From assembly GCA_020284085.1 (NCBI GenBank), contig JACEVL010000080.1:1294035-1358034 (forward strand): 64,000 nucleotides of DNA, in the 5' to 3' direction. Both the position numbers and the translations under genes were made by a program. This stretch comes from Aporrectodea caliginosa. Lineage: Eukaryota > Annelida > Clitellata > Crassiclitellata > Lumbricidae. Shown here piece by piece: positions 39,291-51,777 of this stretch. Position 1 is the first letter of the stretch. Each line of letters begins with the position of its first letter. The notes beneath the pieces were generated by a model, which did no database searches, was not told where the DNA came from, and saw only the letters and a program-made list of their open reading frames with translations.

Positions 39291-40499
39291 TCTGAATCAA
39301 AACTTCATTAAACCACGCAATTCAGAGTTTCATTTAAGGACCAAAATTGCTTATTTGTATAAATGGGAATGAAATGCAGTTTAAGCGTTGAAAAAGCGAC
39401 AAATGTGGCCAAGATGTGAATATATTAAATTCATTTTGGATTAGATTTAAATTAATAAGATGTTCGTCTCAGTTGTACAAACGACATTTCTTGTTTTCAA
39501 AGCTACGGAAATATATATTCATAAGCTATAAGCAAATCAATGAATTCATTCAACCAACGATGATTTACTTTCATTGCAGCAACAGAAACCACTACACAGT
39601 TTGAGAACTCTGCAATTGTCGTGGGAATAAATGATGGCACGACCATAACGAAGGATGTCATCAAAATAAATCTACATCGGCCAAATGAAATCTCAACACA
39701 AGAACAAATTCCTACTACAATGAAAAATGAAGCATTCGCCGCCGTTTACTGTAACACGATGTACGTCACTGGAATAGGAGCCAAAAATGATGAAATCTGG
39801 AAATACAACATGGTTTCTGGTTGGATGAAATGCGCTTCTCTAGTTCAAGGCCGACGTAGACACAGCGCAGCGTTTATCGATGAAGTATTGTACATCTGTG
39901 GAGGATTTGTGGATTCAAGTAAACTCGTTCTAGACAGCGTTGAAGCCTTTAACGCAATCACAAATAAATGCACCGCAGTCGGAAAATTGGTTCATGGTGT
40001 AAAAAGCTCTGGCAATTGTGTTCCATTCAGAAGTTCACTCTATATCTTTGGTGGTACAGACAAAGATAACAAAGCGTTAAATCATGTTCAAGTGTACAAC
40101 ACAAATCAAAATACATGCACTCTTTTTTCAAAACCAATGCCACGAGGTTATCGCTTGATGCGAGCTGTACTTTGGGAGACATCTGTTATTTTACTTGGAC
40201 GACATACTTGTTTTATATTTAACATTGAGACGGAGACTTGGCAAGAACGGGAACAGTTCAAGACTGATGTCAGCCACTTTGGTTTGGTTCTTGAGAATGA
40301 AAGAGTCTTTGTCATCGGAGGATGAAAGAGCGAAACGGATAAAGATGGCAAAGTTATATGGAAATGCAGAGACGAAGTACGTTATGTTCCTCTTCAGAGC
40401 ATCCTTGATGATAAACCGGTTGAGTGGAAGATTCATGCGACATTGCCTCAACCATCTCTTCTGCACGCCTATGAAAAATTGACTTTCTTTGTTTATTAA

Positions 40500-41440
40500 T
40501 GCAAACATGCAGAGCTTCGTGTATAATAATTATTTTTGCAAATGCTATATCGCTATCTAAAGTCCAGATACCTCCTCCTCCTGTATTACTTCTCGCGGCT
40601 GATATTCCAAAGACTATCTCTCGTCTTTTTTGACATTTGACATTTCTTCTTGGAACTTTATTTATTCGCCAAGTTTGTGGTTAAATGAAACAAAATTTAT
40701 AGGTCTTTGACACTACAACCGGTGAATTAATGCAGAAATTGATTGACCATGTCAGCGTTGACATTTGATCGAGGACGACTAATGTGACCACAACCATAGT
40801 AGCGCATTCTTCTAGAAGAGTATTGTTAAAAGGATGAAAAGACAATATTGTAGGCCTCTATAATGTATAGTATAAAGAGACCTACAATATTGTCTTTTCA
40901 TGTGTTTTCTGGGTTTTTTTTCTAATGTAAACAATTTTTTTAGCATACTGAGAACTAAATACAGTATAAACGGTTTATAAAATATTTTGTAAGCACCAAA
41001 TGTCGAAAACGCTACTTAAAACTTACGAGCATGGCACCAGTAAATTCATGGGCGTTGCGTCGGGTTAGAGGTTTTGTCGAGAGTTACCAAGTGAAGAACC
41101 AAGTTCGGTTGCTAGAATGAAGAAAAGGAGGGAGCGGAGTTGCTAAGGACTAAAGTGGGTGACATGTGATGCCCATTATTATAGAAGTCGCTCAGAATTG
41201 GCTTCACTGTTAAAAGCTGTGTTTCTGTTCATTGAGACTGAATATTGTCCAATCTCTCCAATAAGTCTAATATCTTTGAACTGAAGAATGGAAATAAAGA
41301 CAGGCTTACTGAGACACTGGCGCAAGATGTTTAGGCCTACATTTTATCATATTCTCAGATAAGCAGCTTACTTAGATTAACACATTTTCTTTAACTGAAA
41401 ACCCAAACAGAATTAACTGTCCGATCGTCTAGCAACTTGG
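40500..41440. other. 3' flank of gene C, includes a strong hairpin
   Basis: No coding feature. The microsatellite-bearing 3' flank of copies A, B and D is not recognisable here. A 24 bp-arm hairpin lies at 40835-40900. Confidence 0.5.
40835..40900. repeat. Inverted repeat, 24 bp arms, 18 bp loop
   Basis: Arms 40835-40858 and 40877-40900 (TGAAAAGACAATATTGTAGG and its complement) differ by one base. The size resembles a small-RNA precursor, but near-perfect pairing is more like a palindromic repeat. Confidence 0.85.
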
Positions 41441-41519
41441 ACAGTGAACAAAAAAAGAAAGATGCTTCGAGATTTCTGCTTCACTAGCAAACTCAACTAT
41501 GACAAGAGTACCGTAGCCA

Positions 41520-41690
41520 AGAACTATGCTCTCTGTCTGTCTGTGTGTCCATCTCTGTCTCTGTCTGTCTCTGTCTATGTGTCTAGTGTGTCTCTCTCTC
41601 TGTCTGTCTGTTTGTTTGTCTCTCTCTGTCTGTCTGTCTCTGTCTGTCTCTCTTGTTCTCTCTCTGCGCGCGCCATGCTGTGTCTGTGTC
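41520..41690. repeat. (CTGT/CTCT)n simple repeat
   Basis: Degenerate GTCTGTCTCTCT tract. Open frames through it are artefacts. Confidence 0.9.
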
Positions 41691-41839
41691 TGTGAATTCG
41701 ATACTGAAATAATACCTGGATGAGCCTATTCACCTGCAGGTAGATTTTTAAAAACAGATTCTGACATTTTCCTTTAAAGTATTATTTATCTTAAGCGGAA
41801 GCGAGAAGCGTTTAAAGAACGAAACTGTAAATAATGCAA

Positions 41840-41930
41840 GGTTATGCTTAGACACCTTCAAATTGAATATTATGCGTAGACACCTTCAAATTGAATATAA
41901 TTATGCGTAGACACCTTCAAATTGCTTTTA
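41840..41930. repeat. Three tandem copies of a roughly 28-32 bp unit
   Basis: TAGACACCTTCAAATTG occurs three times, each copy preceded by TTATGC followed by T or G. Confidence 0.9.
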
Positions 41931-42144
41931 GCATTGTTACATATTCTATTATTTTGTTCAGTCTTTAGTCCGTCCTGCTTTCAATTCATCAGGATTTGTC
42001 GTAGTTAATGACAATATCGGTCGCAAGATTACGCTAAACACCAAATGCCAAAATATTAGATCAGATAAGGAGGAGGGCGACGTTTATCATCTTTGTTATG
42101 ACAGAGTGTCGTTAAACAGCAACCAACCAACCAATTGTCAGCTG

Positions 42145-42389
42145 AGTCAAAGATTTTGCTTGGCCGGTTGAAGCCTACAGTAAATCGCTTTGGCGACCGC
42201 GCTTTCTCGACGGCAGGCCCCAAATGCTGGAACAGTCTTCCTCCTGCCCTGCGAGCGGCCAACACAATTGACTCCTTCAAATCCTGACTCAAGACTTATT
42301 TGTTCTCGAAGGCCTACCCTGCTGTTAGTTGATCGTGAGGCGCCCTGGTAACGGCATGGCTGTGTTTTTGGCGCCATATAAATTGCCAC

Positions 42390-42446
<57 letters not shown>

Positions 42447-42447
42447 A
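42145..42447 (+). mobile_element. LINE 3' end with (ATT)n tail
   Basis: It encodes a C-terminus with CWNSLPPALRAANTIDSFKS, a stop in one LKTYLFSKAYPAVS-like stretch, then GGCGCCCTGGTAACGGCATG and a (TTA)n tail. The same 3' end occurs at 56225-56483. Confidence 0.75.
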
Positions 42448-43200
42448 TCACTATTTACGAACATTCTGGAAAATTCAGATCATACTGTACAATCATATCT
42501 GCTCATCAATCTCATTGAACAAGTGAGTTAAGAACATTAGGCGCTATATAAATTCCGAAATCTCTCTGCGCGCAATAAAGATGTTAACCATCTGGGTCGT
42601 GATGACGTCCGATTCACTTCAGATTATTAGGTCATGACCTCGACAAACTAACGGGGCAATAAGAGATGGTTGGGTAGGTGTTGGTGGAGTGAAGGGTTTG
42701 GGAGGGGAAGATGACCGATGCTTTTCCATAAACGCAGAACCATACGCTACTCAAGGGCTAATTTGACAAAGGAACTTCTCTTCTGTTTACTTAGTCCACT
42801 TCAGGGTATTGAATGAGATGGGGGGGGTGTTCAGCCCCCTATTCTACAGGATCCCAGAGAAGGTCTACATTTCATCCCAAAACTGCACATGAATCAACGT
42901 AAAACGCCTCCACCCCCAGTTATTTTTTTACAATTCTCATACTGGTCCACTTGTATTGCAATATGATGAGCTCTGAGGTAAATAATATTATACAATGCTT
43001 TACAGCAGAGGTTCTTAACAGGTGTTAATGTAGTGTTAACAGACACTAGTGTGTCGCGAATCGACCGGCAGTGTGTCGCGTAAACATGGTGTGTCGTTGG
43101 TGTGTCGCGAAGAATTGGTTTGTTGCTTCTCACAGCATGCGTCAGTGGTTCTACTTTATCAGTTACTTTAGCAGTTTAGCGGACGTAGGCTGTGAGAATT
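42448..43200. other. Intergenic; possible hAT end at 43005
   Basis: CAGAGGTTCTTAAC at about 43005 followed by GTGTGTCGCG repeats resembles hAT subterminal sequence; no second end was found. Nothing else supported. Confidence 0.35.
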
Positions 43201-43204
43201 CGGT

Positions 43205-43735
43205 TTGGGGACGTTTCGTCAAAGGACGATTCGTCAACGGACTGTTCGTCAAGGACTGTTCGTCAAGTGGACTATTCGTCAACGGACGTTTCGTCAACGG
43301 ACGATTCGTCAACAATTTAAACTATATCTTGGATTAATGAACATAATTCTTTGCTTAAAAAGAAGTTGGATTGATGAAACTAATTCTTTGCTTAAATGGA
43401 AGTAGAATTCATAAAAGAAAGTCTTTGCTCAAATAGGAATTGGATTGATGAAAAATTCTGTGCTGAAATCGAAGTTGGATTGATTAAACTAATTCTTTGC
43501 TTAACTAGCAAGAATTATTTTAATTAATCCGACTTCTAGTTTAAAAAAAATATTTTCATCAATCCAACTTCTATTTAAGGAAGAGTTATTATCATCGATT
43601 GTATAGGTCTATATTTTGCGCACCTGGACTAACAATACTTTTATTGGTCAACAAGAATTAATAATCGAATCCTTTTTGACGAACAGTCCGTTGACGAACA
43701 ATCCGTTGACGAATCGTCCACCTCACGAACAGTTA
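43205..43735. mobile_element. Foldback element with tandem-repeat arms and internal minisatellite
   Basis: The left arm (43208-43312) is a tandem array of GTTCGTCAACGGAC-type units and the right arm (43673-43735) the same in inverse. The interior has about five copies of a roughly 37 bp unit containing GAAGTTGGATTGATGAAA (43330-43510) and inverted copies (43530-43580). The same unit fills the MITE at 11473-11910. Confidence 0.75.
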
Positions 43736-43739
43736 CGAT

Positions 43740-44500
43740 CATGTGGGAGTCGGCCGCGAAAGTCGCGCAACAGAAGTCGTAGCACTTTGTGTAATAAATA
43801 TTCGATATGAAAGATGTCTGTTAGGTACAAATATTTATCTACCTATCTTTCAAAATTACATAGCGCCTACTGTCATAGATAACCACTGCAGTCTGCAGTA
43901 TACCCGACCCAGGCACGGTGAAATAAGAAAGTCTTAAGTCGTACCACAACATTAGAAACAGAGAGGTCTCACGCGAGTGAACGAAAGGTCAGAGAATTTC
44001 TGGCTATTCTGAAAATTCTGAGAACGCAGACCCACTTCTACTATACCACTGAAATCATTGGAGTGGTACAAACTTCTCTTACCACGCCTCCATGATTTTG
44101 ATTTAAAGAAGTATTTTAAATTACTCCTCACGGCTTTCAACAACGGTTTCTGTCCTAAAACAAAGTTGTAGAACTCCGCACATGTCATCCAATAAATTGT
44201 TTTAACAAGCAATTCAGGTTTGACAAGTTCAACACACATTCTGGTCAATCCATAGGTTCTTCGATCATTATAGAAAGAGTCTTTCAACTGGAGCATTGCT
44301 CACTGGCACGGGCAACACAAGCTCAATAAGTTTTGGCATGTTTGATCAGTTCCTTGCTTTAAAAAATTCAACCCATTTCAGATCTGCACCTTTGTCTGGC
44401 ATGCTTATAAGCTTCTACAAAACTGCTTGATTCAGCTTGAAGGTAAGTAAACTCGTTGTAAAGCTCATCTCCGTCACCAATCGAAGAACAATTAGCAGCA
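43740..44500. other. Intergenic, nothing recognised
   Basis: A 114-codon minus-strand frame (43952-44296) has no recognised motif and no homologue elsewhere in the window. I do not call it a gene. Confidence 0.35.
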
Positions 44501-44554
44501 GTTAGTACGGGTATTGCGTTTTAAGCCACAACATTTTGTTTGTTTGATCACAAA

Positions 44555-44673
44555 TTTGAAAGTTGGGACATTTGGCTGTCGCGACTAGGTCAAGTCGGGA
44601 CACGGGACATTATTTTGTCTTAAAATCGGGACGGTCCCGACAAAGTCGGGACGGGTGGCAACCCTAGCTGTTA
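44555..44673. mobile_element. Partial hAT-like MITE end (GGCAACCCTA family)
   Basis: Contains TCGGGACGGTCCCGAC and ends GGGTGGCAACCCTA, like the right end of the element at 46677-47056. It lies directly beside the conserved upstream block of gene D. Confidence 0.5.
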
Positions 44674-44679
44674 TTATTA

Positions 44680-45230
44680 ATGAAGAACGCATCAGTCGAT
44701 GGTCGCTTCATAAGAAAATAATAATCCGATGCTGAAGAAGATGTGACGAGAAGTCTCTTAAGCTATTGTGAGAAGCAGTCATTGTGATATGGTGATCATT
44801 TTGAGAGGCATTATGGTGATCATTTTCCTAGCTACGGAATACGAGTGCAGGTATCTCTTTCCTCGCCGTCTCATCTTCTCACCAACGTTTACTTAGTGTG
44901 ACTTAAAATGAACTCATCAACAGCTTCCCTAAATTACATCAATCGGCCACCAAATACGACGGTCTTCAGCCAATGGTGGAATTTAGCCAAAGCTCTAGTC
45001 TTGACGGACTAATCTCTGCAAAGTTTTCATACTCCTCCATTTCTTGATTTCCATTTCTAGCGTCTGCCTAAGTTGACTCAACTACGCTTTGATTTCTTTC
45101 AATATCAAATCGTTTACAGTTAGTTCATTTTGTTTACAATATTAGGAATAACACCAGGTATTGAAAACGACATTCTTTGGTCATCGCAGTATATGTAGAT
45201 TCTGTTTAATAGGTTCATGATCAGGTGAAG
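44680..45230 (+). promoter_or_regulatory. Conserved upstream region of gene D
   Basis: Aligns with the upstream region of gene A (4662-5230, inverted) over about 550 bp, including GGTCGCTTCATAAGAAA and GCTTTGATTTCTTTCAA. A TCAG immediately before GTGAAGATGG could also be a splice acceptor of a 5' UTR exon. Conservation suggests promoter or leader function. Confidence 0.5.
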
Positions 45231-48200
45231 ATGGCGGATGCGGGAGGCAAAGCGGAAAAGCAACTTAAAGAAATAACAGAATGTCCAATCTGCATGAGTC
45301 CATTCACTGATCCAAGAATGTTGCCATGCATTCACACATTCTGTCTTGAATGCTTGAAAGGCACATCAGAGGCGGCGCAGAAGAAGCCAGGAGACCAGAT
45401 GCCCTGTCCGTTGTGTCGGAAAGAGTTCATCATTCCTGAAGATGGAATGAATGTTGTGCAAAAAAACTTCTTCATGGAAAACCTCTTGGAGTTGAAGACT
45501 ACGCTACAAATTGGGGGTGCCACCATCATCTGCGATATGTGTAATATCAGGAATGAGGATAAAACAGGACAAATACCAACAGCCACGATGAGATGCTTAG
45601 AATGTCAAGACAACTACTGCGACAGCTGCGTCAAAGTTCACCAATTTCAGAAACTTAGTAGAAATCACCAAGTGGTAAATATTGGAGTCGACATGAAATC
45701 GGAAAAGAAGCGACCATTTACTACAAAATGCAAGTACTGCAGCGATCACACTCAGAAACCATTAGACTACTACTGCGCCGACTGTAAGAAAATCGTCTGC
45801 GTTTCTTGCTTTGTTGAAAGTCATGCATCACACAAATGCAAAGATGTGACTACAGTCGACGAAGAATTCCGCCAAACAATTCAAAGGAACTCATCAAAGG
45901 TCTCGATCCATGCAGATGAAATGTTGTCCTTAAGAATGAATGCGGAGATTAGAAAGGCAGATTTTCTAAAGGTAATAGTCGATAAGGAAACCGCAATTCA
46001 TAGAAGAAATCAGAAACTTAAAGATATGATAGACAAGCAAACAAAGTCGTTTTTGGATGAGTTATCTGTAATAAAATCAAAGCATTTAAAGGAAATGGAA
46101 ACTGGAATGGAAGAAATTGACAGATATTGCACAATATAGAGAAGTTTTGAAGCATACTGCACTGAACTGATATCAAAAGGATCGGCCAGTGACATCTGCA
46201 GTTCGGTTGACAAATTAGTTATTAGAGCAGATGAAATAGAAAAAGATCACGAAGCATTCATTGGTCGTCCATGTCAGCTTATCGAAATTTCGTTCGAAAT
46301 AACAGATTTAAAAGAAGTTTTACAGAAGTTCAACAAGAACATTGTGGGAAACATCCAAGGTAATATTTTCCTAAACAAGATTTCTGTATTCATATTTTGA
46401 CGTAGAATAATTTGTAGGCTACTGAGCAATCTCTGTAATGCCGTTGAGGTTTGGCATTCTCAGACAAAGATCCACGAATTAACGACATGGTTCTTACTTG
46501 AAACATCCATGATCTATCGATTGATTCGTTACGCACTACTACAGAAATGTTCAAATTAATATTTATCGAATTAAATTCAATTAATGTAGAAGTGGATATT
46601 TACTTGAGTCTTATAAAGGACATTCTGTTGAAAATCATTGAATGGCCTAGAGTGAGTTTTTAATATGGATTAGAAGTAGGGTTGCCAACTTTTGATTTTG
46701 CCATTCCGGGACGCCGCATAGTCGCTCGATACACCTTACCAATTTACTCTGTCTAAATCACTCTAGGCCTAACGAATGTTGTGTCAGCCAAGTGAGGATC
46801 TGCACTCTAGGCCTAATTAAAATAGTCGTTAAATATGATTCAAATCGTGAGAAGACAATTGACCCACATGCCTATATAAAATTAGAATCAACTTCAGGAG
46901 CAAAACGTTTACTAAATGTTAGTAGCCTAACAGGCTTACGGGCCTGGCACTAAAATTAATTTAAACACATATTTACACAAAATTCCGGTACAATTTCGGA
47001 TCAATCCGGGACACAGGACGCACAAGGCCGATTCCGGGACTGTCCAGGCAGCCCTAATTAACAGGGAGCTTGAAAAGGCTAGGGATTTTGCATTTTTAAA
47101 ATTAAAGTGCTCCAAGCCTAATAACCACGTGAATCAGGGCCAAAAATTCTTACATGTATAAATGGGAGTGAAGTGCAGTTTAAGCATTGAACAAGCGACA
47201 AACTTGGCCGAGATGTCAGTATATTAGCTTCTATTAGATTACATTTAAGTGAATTGGATATTCGTCTCATAAGTACAAACGACATTCTTTTCAAACCTGA
47301 AGAAAGAAATATTCTTAAGTTCTAAGGAAATTAATGAATGTTCAGTTCAACTTCCAACCGCGAATATGTTACTTTCATTGCTTCAACAGAATCCACTACA
47401 GAGTTTGAGAATTGTGCAATAGTTCTGGGATCGGATGTCATCAAAATAAATCTACATCGGCCAAATGAAATCACAACACAAGAACAAATACCGACTACAA
47501 TGAAGATCGATGCATTCGCCGCCGTTTATTGTAACACGATGTACGTCACGGGAGTAGGAGACAAATGTGATGAAATCTGGAAATACAAAGAGATTTCTGG
47601 TTGGATGAAATGTGCGTCTTTGGTTCAAGGCCGACGTAGACACAGCGCAGGGTTTATCGATGAAGTATTATACATCTGTGGAGGATTTGTGGATTTTGAC
47701 AAAAGCATTCTAGACAGCGTAGAAACCTACAACGCAATCACCGACAAATGCGCCACAGTTGGAAAATTGGTTCACTCTGTCCAGATGTCAGGAAACTGTG
47801 TTCCATTCAAGAGTTCTCTCTACATCTTTGGTGAAACAGATCGAGATTACAAAGCGTTCAATCACGTTCAAGTGTACAAAACAAAAGAGAACACATGCAC
47901 TCTTCTTTCAAAATCAACATGTATGCCACAAGCTTATTACTATATGCGACCTGTACTTTGGGAGACATCTGTTATTTTACTTGGACGTTCTACTTGTTTC
48001 ATATTTAACTTTGAGACGGAAACGTGGCAAGAAAGAAAACAGTTCAAGACCGATGTTAGTAACTTTGGTTTGGTTCTTGAGAACGAAAGGGTCTTTGTCA
48101 TCGGAGGAGGTAAGGACGAAACAGATAAAGATGGCAAAAAGACATATAAATGCATTGACGACGTACGTTATGTTCCTCTTCAGAACATCCTCGATGACAA

Positions 48201-48318
48201 ACGGATTGAATGGAAGATTCACGGGAAATTGCCAAAACCATCCCTTGTAAAAGCTTATGCAAACATGAGTTTTTTGTCTAAAGAAATTATACTGAGATCT
48301 TTAGACGGCCTGCGGTAA
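45231..48318 (+). pseudogene. TRIM-like RING/B-box/coiled-coil/kelch gene, copy D (single stop)
   Basis: Exon 1 is 45231-46359 (376 codons plus phase-1 base), exon 2 47390-48318. Residues C18, C21, C33, H35, C38, C41, C59 and C62 form the RING. B-box regions start at C101 and C167, coiled coil about 210-330. Exon 2 encodes kelch repeats (YICGGF, YIFGE, FVIGGG) to a natural stop after LDGLR. The only lesion seen is TAG at 46137-46139 (codon 303), where the other copies have TTG. Everything downstream stays in frame. A truncated RING/B-box protein could still be made. The intron carries a hAT MITE (46677-47056). Confidence 0.85.
46677..47056. mobile_element. hAT-like MITE in the intron of gene D
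   Basis: Ends TAGGGTTGCC and GGCAGCCCTA, 380 bp apart, flanked by ATTAGAAG and ATTAACAG, an imperfect 8 bp duplication (6 of 8). Subterminal CCGGGAC motifs occur at both sides. No transposase. Confidence 0.75.
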
Positions 48319-48612
48319 TGGGGTCCAGATTTAAAAAGTATGTACACTGTATTGTATTTTAACTTTTGTTCGCTTTGACATTGAGTTTACATCACCGTCA
48401 GCTAAAGGTAAAAATATTAAGGTTGAAGGAGAGAAACTGCGCACCCTCACCATTTAATTTTGAGGTCAGGGTATTAGTTTGGAAAGTCATCCTATCATCG
48501 CCCTCGTCACACATGGAGTCTGATCCGCTGAATTTCGGGCTACACACGGCCTGGAGATGAGCACAGAATATAGACGACTTTCACCGTGGAGATACGTCAT
48601 TGATGAAAGATA
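48319..48612 (+). other. 3' flank of gene D, part of the duplicated block
   Basis: Matches the 3' flanks of genes A and B up to ACGTCATTGATGA. Non-coding. Confidence 0.6.
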
Positions 48613-48672
<60 letters not shown>

Positions 48673-48779
48673 GTGGTGGTGATGGTGGTGGTGGTGGCCA
48701 TGATGATGATGATGATTATTATTATTATTATTATTGTAATAGTAATAATAATAAAAAAATAATTATTATTATTATAAAA

Positions 48780-48831
<52 letters not shown>

Positions 48832-48860
48832 CGATGAAGATGATGACAATGACGACGACG
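48613..48860. repeat. (ATG)n/(GGT)n/(TTA)n/(AAT)n compound microsatellite
   Basis: Follows the gene D flank in the same position as arrays near A and B. Confidence 0.95.
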
Positions 48861-49294
48861 AAAGATCATTGTTGTTGCACTTTGTTAATATATAATTTTT
48901 TTTTGATAATCTTGGTCACAAATAAAATGTGAACAGCGTTTCGTGCATAAAACACGAAATAGGAAGACATCCAATACATTCAGGCATTATACTGTTCGTT
49001 TGTGAATGTGAGACATTTGTGACGGTTTCTGAGATAGCTTAGGTATTTAGTCAAATCCGCATAAATCCATCATGAATTGTTTGAAAATGTACAATGCTTT
49101 AAAAAATATAAATATCCATGTTGCGCAATTTTTGATGAATTCCAATTAAGATTTTGGCAGAGACTGTAAACCAATAAACCGGTTTAGGATTATTATGTGT
49201 TCATGAGTAAATTAAATTGCAGTGTATTAATACGCCATCAAGATGGTCATCGATGAAATCTTTAAAAATCAGTGAAAAAACGATGCAATACAAC
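48861..49294. other. Intergenic, nothing recognised
   Basis: AT-rich; no feature beyond an AATAAA at about 48920. Confidence 0.4.
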
Positions 49295-50326
49295 CAGGCT
49301 TGGACTGGGCCGCCGGGACACCGGGAGATTCCCGGTGGGCTGGTTGTCCGACGGGCCGGTGGGCCGGCTCCCAGAATAGAAAAGACCTGATAAAAAAAAG
49401 AATTACGATATCTTAGTTCTACTTCTTAATTCTAATTTAATAATGATGCCAGGTACAGAGCGAAAACTCTCCTTTATGCTTTGACAAGTTTTGCATGTAT
49501 ATAGGCCTATTTTGACACTGGAATTGTTTTGAAAGTGTTTGAACAAACAAATCCGATAGGCTATCTCAATATTTGCAAACAAACAGCATGGACATCCTAT
49601 GAGCCTATAAGATGGTTTATTGAATTAAGCCAAATACCTCGAACTTTTGATCTAATTTTTGAAGCAGTTACAACTTTTCAGAACTTATTACATGTTACAG
49701 TGAACTAGATAAAAAAATATCGACATTGATGTTGAGACTGCTTTGAAACAGAAAAGAATTAGATCAGGAAAGAAATTGCTAGGAGAATCTGCTAAAAACC
49801 AATAAATCGAAAATCTGAAAGATAAATTTCGAGTTAGCGTTCACAACTTGGTAACGGATCAAGTTATTAGTAGGTTTTGAAACAGAGATTCTCTGAGCAC
49901 GGTAGCCTTCATGCCGATTTGTCTTGTTTAGATCCATACAATATTGCAGAAATTTCTATAAGGATTCCCAGTGATAGACAACTGAGTGAGTTGCCCATAA
50001 AACAGTGTAACGATGACAGTTTAACGAAAGAGCAGCGGCGTAAGGAATTATTGGACTTTGGACGAAATTGTAAAAGTTTCAAAACTTCTCTTGAAAAATT
50101 ATGATTTGCTATTTGACACTGAAATAAGAGACATTAAAAATGAAACGGTCCCAATGGCAGAAAACAGCAACAGCAACAGAAATATGAAACATTGGCTGGT
50201 GGGCACCGTTCAGACCCCTTATCGGATTCACTTTATTCTGAAAGGTTTCGTGTCTTCAGCGTTATGCGCTGTGGGCCGCCCGTAACCAAAATTCCCGGGC
50301 CGCTTTTGCTAGCCAGTCCGACCCTG
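49295..50326 (+). mobile_element. hAT element remnant with transposase fragment
   Basis: Ends CAGGCTTGGACTGG and CCAGTCCGACCCTG (two mismatches), flanked by the exact 8 bp duplication AATACAAC (49287-49294 and 50327-50334). The interior (about 49745-50200) encodes broken transposase-like sequence: QRFSEHGSLHADLSCLDP is typical of hAT/ZMYM-like transposases. Frameshifts and short length (1032 bp) make it non-autonomous. Confidence 0.9.
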
Positions 50327-50334
50327 AATACAAC

Positions 50335-50873
50335 CTAAGACGAATATAACCAGAGATCTATACGTAGCCGCAACGTGTCAGCCAATCAGAGATCGTCTTT
50401 TCTGAAACATCGCGAGCGATGTCTGTGGCCACCTAGTTTTAGATTAGGCCTACACTGTCATCCGGGCACTCGGCAGGGAAAGAACTCTCGACAGAGCAAA
50501 CGCAAACAAAGCCAAATGAATCATTCTCGACGTTGTTTTTTTTAGTAATTTACAAGATACATTCATTGCAAATTATTATTATTTAATTAAGTCGCTTTCG
50601 TTTCGTTACGACAATCGTCCACAAAAGAAACGGGACTAAAACTGATCTGACCTGCAATGGTTCGGGTGTAAAATCAGAGCCACAAACATAGTCTAGCTCA
50701 ATGACGTAATTTTCGTCCGCGACATATCTCTTGTTATATTCGTCTTAGATACAACTGCATTTTTATTTTGCCCTCTCTCCAAAGTTCAGAAGTATGCGCA
50801 AGACCACACACGACAGATGGCGCTTAACATTTCCAATTGAAGTACTTGCTTAATGTCTATACACAGTGACGCC
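50335..50873. other. Intergenic, nothing recognised
   Basis: No supported feature. Confidence 0.4.
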
Positions 50874-50956
50874 TCAATAGAGACTCGAACCCGTACTCTC
50901 CGCGTTACAGACCGAGCGCTCTAACCAATCTGCTTCCGTGCCCCACCTCTGCCACA
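50874..50956 (-). mobile_element. tRNA-derived SINE head
   Basis: On the minus strand: A-box-like ATTGGTTAGAGCGCTCGG and B box GGGTTCGAGTC at tRNA spacing. The ends do not pair as an acceptor stem, so it is a SINE or tRNA pseudogene. Confidence 0.6.
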
Positions 50957-51150
50957 AACCGTAACGCTTCAGAGGGGAACGCCGTCTATGACGATGATGG
51001 AAGATAAAACAACAGAACTTTAATCATTGATAAAGAGTCATGGCTGGAAAAGAGTCTTAACTTCAGTACTCATTTATAACAGCAATTTGTTACCGTTAAC
51101 CTCCATTACTTTCTAACATTACGATTTGTCTTTTACGACTGGAACACATG
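50957..51150. repeat. Dispersed repeat, second copy at 19463-19640
   Basis: See the copy at 19463; shared AACCGTAACGCT and GATGATGGAAGATAAAACAA. Confidence 0.65.
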
Positions 51151-51275
51151 ATATTTGTAATGATGTCTAAATGCCCCAGGACAATGGAGAAAATTTATTC
51201 GTACCCATCGCTCCCAAGTAGCAGGCGTCAGGAACTGATGATGACTATTTTTGTTTAATTTACTCGCTAATCAGC

Positions 51276-51590
51276 TGCGGGGTGACGGTTGAATGGTAAT
51301 ACACGGGCATGAAGATCAGAAGGAGGCAGGTTCGATACCCGCTCACCCCATAAAGTTGACTCAGCCTTCCACTTCCTAAAGGGGCGATGGTAAAATGAGC
51401 AGCTCTAGGACGGATCGGCGCTTAGCTGGCTGCCATACAGTTATAAAACAGACTCTTTTTCAAATTATTGTTAACATGTGTTTCTACTATTTCATGTAAT
51501 ATGATTTACATGAAATAGTAATCATATAACTATTTCACGTTTACTATTACTTCGGTTTGTCAGTTTTGAATTGAATAAGCGAATACTATA
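51276..51590 (+). mobile_element. tRNA-derived SINE with intact acceptor pairing
   Basis: GGGGTGA (51279-51285) pairs perfectly with TCACCCC (51343-51349), and GGTTCGATACC is a B box: a 71-nt tRNA-like head. The D and anticodon arms do not fold, so it is not a tRNA gene. The body contains GGGGCGATGGTAAAATGAGC and a 14 bp-arm hairpin at 51486-51519. It is absent from the paralogous site near 10200. Confidence 0.65.
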
Positions 51591-51777
51591 ATTATTGTTA
51601 GAGCGACCGATTTCTATGCAAACCACCGTTTCGGTATCATGGTTTATTTATGATGCACTGTGTTATCAAACACTGAGCAGTCAAAATTAGTTTTGTAGGT
51701 TCCTGGTTAGGCCTACGTATAAGCAATCAATCTTCCATCCACCTTTTCATCTTGCTACAATTTAGCTAACTTATGAA

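Larger units (their letters stand above)
34643..40499 (+). pseudogene. TRIM-like RING/B-box/coiled-coil/kelch gene, copy C (start and kelch lesions)
   Basis: Exon 1 runs to 35774 (CATCCAAG|GTAACA, phase 1) and encodes RING (C3HC4, CPICMSSF to CPLCRKEF), two B-boxes and coiled coil, with no internal stop. The codon matching the start of the paralogues (34643-34645) reads ACG and there is no in-frame ATG upstream in the exon; the first internal ATG lies within the RING. Exon 2 starts at 39580 after TTGCAG. It encodes kelch repeats until a GGA-to-TGA stop at 40323-40325, then stays in frame to a natural stop at 40497-40499. The 3805 bp intron is swollen by Penelope-like and LINE fragments (36030-39280). 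Non-AUG initiation is possible, but two lesions favour a pseudogene. Confidence 0.85.

Noticed and set aside
43205..43735. CRISPR-like array of short repeats
   Set aside because: Eukaryotic context, no unique spacers of constant length, and the arms are inverted copies, which fits a foldback element.
43952..44296. 114-codon minus-strand frame
   Set aside because: No domain, no splice context, no paralogue; kept as unannotated sequence.
51279..51349. Candidate tRNA gene (71 nt, perfect acceptor stem)
   Set aside because: D and anticodon arms do not fold and the head is followed by a SINE-like body; absent from the paralogous site, so a mobile SINE.
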